DNA from: CAYYDH01 sp964470615
GTDB lineage: Bacteria; Patescibacteriota; Minisyncoccia; Minisyncoccales; GWA2-38-27
Assembly: GCA_964470615.1 (NCBI GenBank)
Contig: CAYYDH010000035.1
Span: 1-7,074 of the forward strand
Length of the DNA stretch: 7,074 bases
Direction: 5' to 3'
Part shown: piece after piece, positions 1 to 5,443 of the stretch
Layout: the number at the start of each line of letters is the position of its first letter
Position numbering within the stretch: position 1 is the first letter of the stretch
Program-made: the position numbers and the translations under genes
Notes under the pieces: generated by a model
Database searches by the model: none
What the model saw: the letters and a program-made list of their open reading frames with translations, nothing else
Told to the model about the DNA's origin: nothing

Positions 1-908
1 AACTCCGCATTCGCCTTTTTCTCCACATCATACGCCCTCTCCAAATCCTTGGCCAACTTCTCAATCTGCTCCTTCTGCTCTATTTCTAAAATAACTCCAC
101 GAATTACCATAACCCCAAAGAATACTACTGCTAAAAATAAAGAGACGTTTATAAAAATATCTTGCATCCCATTAGAGAAAAATATTTTAATCAGCAAGGC
201 AATCCAGGTGGCAAAAGTAAACAGCTCCGTTGCTACAACTTTGATATTAAAAAGATGATGTCTCAAAATAGCGTACCCTATCGCTCCGACAAGGAAAAAA
301 GTAAATATTGGCCCAAGCCAATTGTATTCAAATACTCCAAAATAAGGCAACACAAGGTCTGAAACCGTAGCCAATAATGATGACAGGGCCGCTCCTACTA
401 AAACATATTTTATTTGAATTTTCTGTTCCCTAGTTGAAGATTTTTTATACTGCAAAAATAGTGCATAGTAACCGACAAAAAAACAGAGCATTATAAAAAA
501 AGCATAAAAAATATACCCACTGCTAATTTCATAAGCTATTCCATCTACATTGCCGATTATACTCTTTGTAAAAAAAAGATAAAAAAGAATGATAAAAAAC
601 GGAAGCAGGGGCAACAGCCTTATATAAGTTTTTTGGATAAGAAGAGTTGGAAAACTAAAGGTGAACAGAAGAAAGGCTAACGCAATTGCGGCGGCAGCAA
701 AATGGGTCTCCATTATCCAAAGATAATCAAGTGGAATTTTAATTAAATAAAACCCTAATATTCCTACAGCCCACGAGGCTACCCCAAGAGAAATAAGCCC
801 AAATAAAAAGTTTGCTCGGTTTTTAAACCCCCTGGAAAGGATAACAATTCCGATTATAAAGTTTAGAATTGCAACTACCGAAAGAATCGGTATGATAGCA
901 GGATTCAT
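1..908 (-). CDS. 7TM-type sensor histidine kinase, N-terminal part (truncated by window edge)
   Basis: The reading frame is open from an ATG at 908 to the left edge: 302 complete codons and no stop. I translated it by hand. It is strongly hydrophobic, with likely membrane segments near residues 3-24, 33-54, 68-86, 97-113, 131-152, 167-187, 197-215, 226-244 and 250-269. The sequence YAILRHHLFNIK (212-223) and the following VATELFTFATWIALL segment closely resemble the joint seen in CPR membrane histidine kinases. From about residue 272 the chain becomes a charged amphipathic helix (LEIEQKEQIEKLAKDLE) that probably leads to the HisKA and ATPase domains outside the window. These catalytic domains are not visible, so 'kinase' is inferred from the N-terminal type. 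The ATG follows the upstream acyltransferase stop with a single base between (TAA-A-ATG), with no clear SD, suggesting translational coupling. Alternatives are a diguanylate cyclase or other output domain on the same sensor. Confidence 0.8.
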   Translation of the reverse strand, partial: MNPAIIPILSVVAILNFIIGIVILSRGFKNRANFLFGLISLGVASWAVGILGFYLIKIPLDYLWIMETHFAAAAIALAFLLFTFSFPTLLIQKTYIRLLPLLPFFIILFYLFFTKSIIGNVDGIAYEISSGYIFYAFFIMLCFFVGYYALFLQYKKSSTREQKIQIKYVLVGAALSSLLATVSDLVLPYFGVFEYNWLGPIFTFFLVGAIGYAILRHHLFNIKVVATELFTFATWIALLIKIFFSNGMQDIFINVSLFLAVVFFGVMVIRGVILEIEQKEQIEKLAKDLERAYDVEKKANAE

Positions 909-909
909 T

Positions 910-1641
910 TTATATAATCTTCAACAATTTTAAAAATTTATTATATAAACTATTCTTTAATTTAAATTTACAGTTACCCATGTCTTCAAAAATCCTTCTG
1001 TTCCCTAATATTTTGTCTAGAAAAACTTGTATTCTGTCCGCCTTATAATAGATAGGTAAAATTTTGTTATCTTTTTGGTTAAAATATGGGTAAAGCACAC
1101 CTTCTTTCGGATATATTTGCTTAAAATTATCTACAACTTTGAAAGGAATATTTAATTTCTTAATTTTATCATATAATTTTGTAGTCACAAAAGAATAACC
1201 ACCAATCACGCCATTCTCTTTAGAATATTTTGCAACAGAAGTAAGCAAAAACAAAAGGACTAAGTGTCTAGGAAAATAAATATTTTCTTTATATTGCACC
1301 GATACTAAGCGCCCAAGTTCCCCCCTTTTATTAGACGGAATCACTTTTATTTCCTCGGGCTCCTGAAAGTCAAAGTCTCTTTGCGTAGGCAGGGGCTCAT
1401 CCCTGATAAGACGAACCGTCCCCACGGTTTTTTCTCCAACTTCAGCAACAAAATATACACTTTTTCCGTTTTTGTCATATTCATCTTTGTCAGAATCACT
1501 GCTTATATAACCATTCTTCTTATAAACCTCCCTTCTTAACATAAACATTCTGTTCAGTTCTTCTTCCTTCTCTGGAATACCAAAAAAAACAGATCTTTCT
1601 TCACCAGATATTTTTACTAAAAGTTCATAAAAAATCTTCAT
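910..1641 (-). CDS. LuxI/FeeM-like N-acyltransferase (GNAT fold)
   Basis: The product is a 243-residue putative acyltransferase. I choose the ATG at 1641: it forms an ATGA overlap with the methyltransferase stop. A TTG at 1653 would add four residues and has less support. Autoinducer-synthase-like features appear in the expected order: an early R36-R37 (FMLRREVY), an acidic pair in DEYD (D53, D56), the strand GTVRLI (74-79), then ELGRL with E108 and R111. These match the R, D..D, G-x-x-RL and E-x-x-R pattern of LuxI-type and N-acyl amino acid synthase (FeeM) families, which join an acyl chain from acyl-ACP or acyl-CoA to an amine. A second half with LYDKIKKLNIPF (156-167) fits the GNAT core. 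The C-terminus is a basic amphipathic helix. The acyl donor and acceptor cannot be read from sequence. It lies between a methyltransferase and a membrane sensor in one operon. A PEP-CTERM-associated acyltransferase relative or a plain GNAT is possible. Confidence 0.72.
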   Translation of the reverse strand: MKIFYELLVKISGEERSVFFGIPEKEEELNRMFMLRREVYKKNGYISSDSDKDEYDKNGKSVYFVAEVGEKTVGTVRLIRDEPLPTQRDFDFQEPEEIKVIPSNKRGELGRLVSVQYKENIYFPRHLVLLFLLTSVAKYSKENGVIGGYSFVTTKLYDKIKKLNIPFKVVDNFKQIYPKEGVLYPYFNQKDNKILPIYYKADRIQVFLDKILGNRRIFEDMGNCKFKLKNSLYNKFLKLLKII

Positions 1642-2351
1642 GCCTTGTAACAATTATTCATTACTGCCTGTCCAGAATAGACCAGTTTTTCTTCAGAAAT
1701 CTTAACAAACCCTAAATTTTCTAGCATTCTTTTTTGCTCACCTACTTTTAAAAAGTTGTAATGCTTTGCTCCTCCACTGTTTTTTATTTTTTTATTATAG
1801 TAAAACATCTTCAACGTCGGAACAAATAAAATAAAAAAAGAAGAAATTGTTTTTAAAAATCCCGCTTTTTTAATAGATTTTGCTATGTGATCTGTGTATA
1901 TTTTTATTGGACTAAATCCCTTTTTAACGTTGGATATTACAAACTTTCCTCCAGGCTTTAAAACCCTTAATATTTCAGTCAACGTTTTATTCTGTTGTTC
2001 TCCGTCTAATGTATAAATGACATTGTTTGATACAACTTTTGAAAAATAATCGTCGTCAAACGGAAATTTTTGAGTAATATCAAAAAGGATTGCTTCGGCA
2101 TCCTGGTCTTTGTCTTTATGAGCCTTAATCCCTTCATCAGAAAAATCCAACCCAATAATCTTTTTACACTTACTTTTTAATCTGACCATCAAGTTTCCGG
2201 TTCCAGACCCGACGTCCAAAACAATATCTTCTTGGCTTAAACCAAGCTCTTTCTCTAATTCGTCCAGTAATTCCTGGTATGGAATCACGGCGTTTAAGAC
2301 ATCGTAAACTCTAAAATATTTCTCCCAAAAATTTTCGTCTAATTTTTTCAT
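1638..2351 (-). CDS. class I SAM-dependent methyltransferase
   Basis: This 237-residue protein has a clear Rossmann-type methyltransferase core. Motif I is LDVGSGTGN (45-53), which binds SAM. The acidic end of strand 2 is in GLDFS (D69). FDI (90-92) contacts the adenine region in relatives, and LRVLKPGGKFVIS (128-140) is the usual post-motif strand. The family resembles Methyltransf_11 (UbiE-like) enzymes acting on small molecules. The substrate cannot be read. A hydrophobic aromatic stretch at about 168-186 (FFILFVPTLKMFYY) may form a lid or touch the membrane, suiting a lipid-like substrate; this is inference. It is the first gene of a three-gene operon and overlaps the next by ATGA. The ATG at 2351 lies about 15 bases from the predicted transcription start and shows no SD. 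The gene is very AT-rich (20% GC counted at 1801-1860). Confidence 0.88.
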   Translation of the reverse strand: MKKLDENFWEKYFRVYDVLNAVIPYQELLDELEKELGLSQEDIVLDVGSGTGNLMVRLKSKCKKIIGLDFSDEGIKAHKDKDQDAEAILFDITQKFPFDDDYFSKVVSNNVIYTLDGEQQNKTLTEILRVLKPGGKFVISNVKKGFSPIKIYTDHIAKSIKKAGFLKTISSFFILFVPTLKMFYYNKKIKNSGGAKHYNFLKVGEQKRMLENLGFVKISEEKLVYSGQAVMNNCYKA

Positions 2352-2372
2352 AATTAATCTTAAAATTATTGT

Positions 2373-2401
2373 ATTATACCACTTTTAGCCCCCGCATTAA
2401 A
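2373..2401 (-). promoter_or_regulatory. promoter of the methyltransferase-acyltransferase-sensor operon
   Basis: Read on the minus strand, TATAAT (2373-2378) is a perfect -10 box preceded by TGG, an extended -10. TTTAAT (2396-2401) stands 17 bases upstream as a weak -35. The expected start of transcription is near 2366, leaving a leader of about 15 bases without SD. The -35 and spacer belong to a repeated element also found at 6987-7013. Confidence 0.75.
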
Positions 2402-2402
2402 C
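2376..2402 (-). repeat. intergenic repeat element, copy A
   Basis: Positions 2380-2402 match 6991-7013 at 20 of 23 bases, all three differences being transitions, and the match weakens to 23/27 when 2376-2379 are included. On the minus strand the shared core reads GTTTAATGC, two variable bases, GGGC, one pyrimidine, AAAAGTG. In copy A it forms the -35 and spacer of the operon promoter and directly follows the T-tract of the tRNA-His terminator. Confidence 0.85.
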
Positions 2403-2406
2403 ACCC

Positions 2407-2434
2407 AAAAAAAAGACCGACAAAGTTGCCGGCC
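2407..2434 (-). terminator. rho-independent terminator of tRNA-His
   Basis: On the minus strand, the arms GGCCGGCA and TGTCGGTC form an 8-bp stem with two G-U pairs around an ACTT loop, followed directly by eight T (2407-2414). It stands 19 bases downstream of the mature tRNA end and insulates the tRNA from the operon promoter that follows. Confidence 0.88.
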
Positions 2435-2453
2435 CTACGGAGAAAACAATGAG

Positions 2454-2528
2454 GGAGCACGACGGGACTTGAACCCGCAACCACTAGATCCACAATCTAG
2501 TGCTCTAACCAATTGAGCTACGTGCTCC
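2454..2528 (-). tRNA. tRNA-His (anticodon GTG)
   Basis: A full cloverleaf is visible on the minus strand: acceptor stem GAGCACG/CGTGCTC, D stem GCTC/GAGC, anticodon stem CTAGA/TCTAG around the loop TTGTGGA, and T arm with TTCAAGT. The anticodon GTG is at 2491-2493 and reads His codons CAC and CAU. The extra G-1 (2528) opposite C73 (2454), the identity pair of bacterial tRNA-His, is encoded in the gene. CCA is not encoded: C73 is followed by CTC, so a CCA-adding enzyme is needed. The gene has its own promoter and terminator. The 9-base sequences flanking it are complementary. Confidence 0.97.
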
Positions 2529-2535
2529 ACATTGT

Positions 2536-2555
2536 TTTTGAGAACTTTTGAGAAC
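2536..2555 (-). repeat. two tandem copies of a 10-bp unit in the tRNA-His leader
   Basis: On the minus strand GTTCTCAAAA occurs twice back to back, starting right at the predicted transcription start (about 2556). It occupies most of the 28-base leader before the tRNA. Confidence 0.85.
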
Positions 2556-2562
2556 TACCGAT

Positions 2563-2591
2563 ATACTAGCAGAAAACAATTACCATGTCAA
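2563..2591 (-). promoter_or_regulatory. promoter of tRNA-His
   Basis: A perfect -35 TTGACA (2586-2591) and a -10 TAGTAT (2563-2568) are separated by 17 bases, with a TGC extended -10. The -35 begins three bases after the stop codon of the HAD gene. This is a very strong-looking sigma-70-type promoter, as expected for a stable RNA. Confidence 0.88.
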
Positions 2592-2594
2592 GAT

Positions 2595-3395
2595 CTACCT
2601 TCCCATTATCCAAGACAGGCAATCAAGAAAACCCTCTGTAAATGGTCTCTCGGAGACAAACTTGGATGCCTTCTTAATCTTTGCCGAGGCGTTCGCAACA
2701 GCACAGTGTGTGACACGGTTGCTTTCTATGACATCCGCATCGCCATCGCCTATCATAAAGAATTCAGCGCCGGGGTATTTTTTAAACAAAAATTCGTAGC
2801 CACTGGTCTTAGATGCACCCTCCGCATCCATTATGACTATGCCGTAAGCATCGTTGAAGTCGTTGGCAACTATCCCAGTTGGAAGCGGAATCCTTTTTGC
2901 AATTCTACACCCAGCCCTAAACCATGCGTCATCACGAAGAGCTACGCCATAATCGTCGGTCATGCGCAGATAGAAACCTATACTTTGCCTGCGAAAACCG
3001 TCGATTACAAGCATTCTGCGTTTAGGTAAAAAAACCTTCTGATCCCTCATCCAGGTTGCGGAGTCGCCCACTACCACATCGCAATCCTGGCCCGCAAAGA
3101 CTTGCTCAAGTCTTGTAAGATAGCTCTGCAAGCCGCTGACGTGATTGAACGTATAGAATTTACCATTAAAAGAAACCACTGATCCTCTTTCACCAATAAT
3201 AATTTTGGGGCGAATTCCTGCTGCCCAAAAAAAGTTATTGGATATTCGTTCTACGGGAGTATCCGAATTTGGGACGAGGACAATACCTTTCGGAATCCTC
3301 TGCAAAAAACTCCCGATTGCGATGGTGGTTTTATAGCTCTTGTCGAGCAAAACCCCATCCTGATCTGTCATGACTATTTTCATTACATTCCCCAT
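2595..3395 (-). CDS. HAD-superfamily hydrolase, Cof/sucrose-phosphatase-like (type IIB) phosphatase
   Basis: This is a 266-residue putative phosphatase. HAD motif I is DQDGVLLD (11-18): D11 would be the nucleophile and D13 the acid/base. Motif II is the serine in VPNSDTP (S44). Motif III is the lysine in GASKTSGYEFL (K196). Motif IV is MIGDGDADVI, with D217 and D221 for magnesium. The insert between motifs II and III and the ending FVSERPFTEGFLDCL suit the type IIB class (Cof, SPP, mannosyl-3-phosphoglycerate phosphatase). The substrate is not predictable, though a sugar phosphate is likely. Two starts are possible: ATG at 3395, or ATG at 3383 (MKIVMTDQDG) with GGGGA five bases upstream, which places the nucleophile at the more usual residue 7. 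The gene follows the nucleoside phosphorylase by 32 bases and may be co-transcribed or use an internal promoter. It is clearly richer in GC (47% counted at 2821-2880) than the left operon. Confidence 0.85.
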   Translation of the reverse strand: MGNVMKIVMTDQDGVLLDKSYKTTIAIGSFLQRIPKGIVLVPNSDTPVERISNNFFWAAGIRPKIIIGERGSVVSFNGKFYTFNHVSGLQSYLTRLEQVFAGQDCDVVVGDSATWMRDQKVFLPKRRMLVIDGFRRQSIGFYLRMTDDYGVALRDDAWFRAGCRIAKRIPLPTGIVANDFNDAYGIVIMDAEGASKTSGYEFLFKKYPGAEFFMIGDGDADVIESNRVTHCAVANASAKIKKASKFVSERPFTEGFLDCLSWIMGR

Positions 3396-3427
3396 GATGG
3401 TCTAACAATCTGTAAAAGAACCTTGAT

Positions 3428-4159
3428 TTATTCTATCACCGAATCCAAAGCTGTAAGCACAGCTCTATTAACCCCTTCTTTAGCATTTGGATCTTCTATC
3501 AGCTGATAGACCAAATCAGGATTCTCTTCTATTTCATCAATAGACTCTGTAGTATTCACCGCCAAAACTGCCGCTGATTTTAGTCCCCTTAACTTGGCTA
3601 TTAAAAATACTGCACTACACTCCATCTCTGAGCTTATAGCTTCAGAATCTTTTAATTTCAAAAAGTTTTCAATTGGTTCATAAAAAGCATCGTGCGTCCT
3701 GTTAATTCCTTTCCAATAGGTGTAATTTTTAGATTTTGCCGAAGATTCTAGTATAGCAATTAAGTCAACGTCGGCAATTGCAGGAACTTCTGGACCAACA
3801 TAGGCACTAGTAGTACCCTCTTCCCTAATGGCTGAGGTTGGTATAATAATATCTCCCGGCTTTATTTCTTTTTTTAAAGCACCACAAGTTCCAATTCTTA
3901 TAACTTTTTTTGCTCCAATATTTGCCAATTCTTCTACAACTATCGCCGCAGAAGGACAACCCATACCCGTACATGCTACAGAAACCGGAACGTTTTTGTA
4001 TGTGCCAGTCCAAACGGGTAGTCCGCGATTATCCGCAACTTTTTCAGCCTTATCCCAATATTTTACAACCGCATCGATTCTACCCGGATCACCAACCAAA
4101 AAAACTATGTCTGCAACATCTCCTTTTTTACATTTTATGTGTGGCTGTGATTCATTCAT
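3428..4159 (-). CDS. nucleoside phosphorylase (PNP/UDP family, uridine-phosphorylase-like)
   Basis: This 243-residue enzyme should split nucleosides with phosphate into base and (deoxy)ribose-1-phosphate. Compared from memory with E. coli Udp, the active-site landmarks are present: H7 (sugar site, neighbouring subunit), GDPGR with R27 (phosphate), R45 (phosphate, neighbouring subunit), TGMGCPSAA, R88 and T91 in IRIGT (phosphate) and EMEC (178-181, ribose). VNTT (201-204) places N where DeoD-type purine phosphorylases have the catalytic Asp, arguing against DeoD. However, the E. coli uracil-binding Q166 and R168 align with I163 and N165 here, so a uridine preference is not secured. Length is close to the usual 245-255. 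It is first in its unit, with a promoter placing the RNA start at or just before the ATG. The HAD gene follows. The product would feed salvage or carbon use. Confidence 0.88.
   Translation of the reverse strand: MNESQPHIKCKKGDVADIVFLVGDPGRIDAVVKYWDKAEKVADNRGLPVWTGTYKNVPVSVACTGMGCPSAAIVVEELANIGAKKVIRIGTCGALKKEIKPGDIIIPTSAIREEGTTSAYVGPEVPAIADVDLIAILESSAKSKNYTYWKGINRTHDAFYEPIENFLKLKDSEAISSEMECSAVFLIAKLRGLKSAAVLAVNTTESIDEIEENPDLVYQLIEDPNAKEGVNRAVLTALDSVIE
3430..3457 (-). promoter_or_regulatory. possible internal promoter for the HAD gene
   Basis: Within the last codons of the phosphorylase gene the minus strand carries TAGAAT (3430-3435) with a TGA extended -10, 16 bases from CTTACA (3452-3457), which matches the -35 consensus at four of six positions. 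It would start RNA near 3424, about 30 bases before the HAD start. The -35 is weak and the site overlaps coding sequence. Confidence 0.35.
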
Positions 4160-4165
4160 ACTTGA

Positions 4166-4194
4166 AATATAACATTATATACGCTTTAAGTCAA
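4166..4194 (-). promoter_or_regulatory. promoter of the nucleoside phosphorylase gene (leaderless or nearly so)
   Basis: TTGACT (4189-4194) and TATATT (4166-4171) are 17 bases apart. The start codon at 4159 lies six bases past the -10, about where transcription should begin. A second -10-like TATAAT (4174-4179) overlaps the spacer but has no -35 at the right distance. No SD fits in front of the ATG. Confidence 0.75.
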
Positions 4195-4216
4195 ATTATG
4201 CCTTTATAAATAAATG

Positions 4217-4249
4217 AGGCCCCAGCAAGAATCCTTCTTGCTAGGGCCT
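4217..4249 (-). terminator. terminator of the phosphoribosyltransferase-like gene
   Basis: Two 15-base arms (4217-4231 and 4235-4249) pair along their whole length with one G-U pair and a 3-base loop. On the minus strand the stem is followed by CATTTATTTATAAA, a broken T-tract, so it may terminate incompletely or serve mainly as an RNA 3' end. It lies 19 bases past the stop codon at 4269. The plus strand has no T-tract after the stem. Confidence 0.7.
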
Positions 4250-4268
4250 ATGAACTTTGTGAGCTCCG

Positions 4269-5279
4269 TTAAACAAACGAGATCGAGTGCTCGTGGTAAA
4301 GGAGAGTGTCAAGAATCCGCGTCTTGATGTGCGGAAATTCTTTGTCGCCGTTACAAATGGGCAGCCCGATATGCGGATAGGCGTGCACGATGTTTTCCAA
4401 CGTGATCTTCCGCTTGTTGAGCCTTTCCATCTCGTGAAAGATAGACCTTGTCTGCTGCATGCAGAAGGCGCTAAACTTCTTAGCGTGCTCCACCGGGATA
4501 CTCGCCCATTCGACGGGGTTCCCATACGGCAAAATGTAGGGCCTACAGAGGCAGAGACCGTTGTGAAGATACACCGGCATGTTCCTGCCGTCGTAGGAAA
4601 ATCCTACAACCCTTCCTGCATTGGGAATGAACGGGTAGAAGTCGTGATCTGGCATCCAGTCCAAAAAACTATCTTCTCGCCAGGCGTGGATGTTCTCTAT
4701 GTTCGGGAAAACTTCTGAGAGAACATCCTTAGCCGAGGGGAAAAGGAATCCTACTACCAGATGCTTGATCTCAATCTGCAATTCCTTGCAAATCTCGACC
4801 ATGCGCTTCATCGTTCCGCCAGAAAAGCTTCCGTCCTCAACAAGAATCACGGGATGGTTTTCCAAACTTCCCTTGATCTCATTGATCTGGCTGTGAAGCG
4901 ATACCTTGCCTGGTCGCGAGCCTGCTCCCATGGACTGGCCAGTTGCATCAACCAGCCGATTAATTTCGATGCAGTGACCGCCAGTCTTCAAGGCAACGTC
5001 TCGCACCGTGCTTATCACGACCGCCTCTGGCGTACTCGAACGCAAAGCGTGCAACAAGCTAACAATACTGTTGGTGAGATCACTGGCTTCGATCGTCTCA
5101 ACGAAGCACTCCGGGACAACCCTCTGGAGTTCTGACGCCAACTCTTGCTGTCGTGTCTTAAGAAAGTCGATACTGGGAATCTTGATGCCTGCACATGCGT
5201 AGGCCTGCATCATTTCGGGCATATCCAAGACCATCAAATAGGTGCCTTTGGATTTACCGGTGGCAGAATTGTCAACCAT
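4269..5279 (-). CDS. phosphoribosyltransferase-like protein of unrecognised family
   Basis: This is a 336-residue protein when started at the ATG at 5279, which has a good SD (AGGAG, 8 bases upstream). An ATG at 5321 would add 14 residues but has a poor SD and sits in a hairpin loop. The clear motif is VILVEDGSFSGGT (144-156), matching the PRPP-binding loop of type I phosphoribosyltransferases: hydrophobic strand, acidic pair E148-D149, then GGT. Before it, TVRDVA and HCIEINRLVDATG resemble the core of such folds, as in orotate phosphoribosyltransferase. The C-terminal 150 or so residues (for example YDGRNMPVYLHNGLCLCRPY) match nothing I know and may be a separate domain. I see no signal peptide or membrane span. 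It is a single-gene unit with its own promoter and terminator, between hisS and the nucleoside phosphorylase. A role in base salvage is plausible, but many phosphoribosyltransferase-fold proteins are regulators, and I cannot name a substrate. Confidence 0.7.
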   Translation of the reverse strand: MVDNSATGKSKGTYLMVLDMPEMMQAYACAGIKIPSIDFLKTRQQELASELQRVVPECFVETIEASDLTNSIVSLLHALRSSTPEAVVISTVRDVALKTGGHCIEINRLVDATGQSMGAGSRPGKVSLHSQINEIKGSLENHPVILVEDGSFSGGTMKRMVEICKELQIEIKHLVVGFLFPSAKDVLSEVFPNIENIHAWREDSFLDWMPDHDFYPFIPNAGRVVGFSYDGRNMPVYLHNGLCLCRPYILPYGNPVEWASIPVEHAKKFSAFCMQQTRSIFHEMERLNKRKITLENIVHAYPHIGLPICNGDKEFPHIKTRILDTLLYHEHSISFV

Positions 5280-5308
5280 AGCACTATCTCCTCTACAAAA
5301 GGGCTGTT

Positions 5309-5330
5309 GTTCAAGGAACATACCTTGAAC
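5309..5330 (-). promoter_or_regulatory. hairpin in the leader of the phosphoribosyltransferase-like gene
   Basis: The arms GTTCAAGG and CCTTGAAC pair perfectly over 8 bp around a 6-base loop (TATGTT). The loop contains the first in-frame ATG (5321), so that start is probably hidden and the downstream ATG with SD used. It could also be an operator, as it lies just past the transcription start (about 5336). Confidence 0.6.
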
Positions 5331-5342
5331 CTAGATAGCATT

Positions 5343-5370
5343 AGTCTATCAAACCAAGAAAATATGTCAA
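5343..5370 (-). promoter_or_regulatory. promoter of the phosphoribosyltransferase-like gene
   Basis: A perfect -35 TTGACA (5365-5370) and TAGACT (5343-5348) are separated by 16 bases, with TGA forming an extended -10. The leader to the ATG at 5279 is about 57 bases long. Confidence 0.78.
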
Positions 5371-5398
5371 TGCTTTTTGAAACAAATTTAAAATACAT

Positions 5399-5436
5399 AA
5401 AAAAAGTCCTTTGATGCCTTACGACACCAAAGGACT
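5399..5436 (-). terminator. rho-independent terminator of hisS
   Basis: On the minus strand, arms AGTCCTTTGGTG and CATCAAAGGACT form 12 bp with one G-U pair around an 8-base loop, followed by a run of T (5399-5405, overlapping the stem end by one). It stands 7 bases past the hisS stop. Confidence 0.92.
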
Positions 5437-5443
5437 AGCTGCA

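Noticed and set aside
49..362. Two short plus-strand open frames at the left edge
   Set aside because: They oppose the continuous membrane-sensor frame and have no promoter, SD or protein features.
1642..1653. TTG start for the acyltransferase
   Set aside because: The ATG at 1641 in an ATGA overlap is a far more usual coupled start and loses only four residues without domain content.
2441..2580. Direct repeat agaaaacaat (2441-2450 and 2571-2580) around tRNA-His as an integration site
   Set aside because: Ten AT-rich bases are likely by chance, the left copy is explained by the trailer pairing, and no integrase or element lies between.
2532..3029. Plus-strand open frames over the HAD gene and tRNA
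   Set aside because: They start beside the tRNA, run through the tRNA promoter and oppose a HAD protein with all four motifs in place.
4160..4268. Small gene between the phosphorylase and phosphoribosyltransferase genes
   Set aside because: The stretch is fully explained by a terminator stem and a promoter; no coding frame remains.
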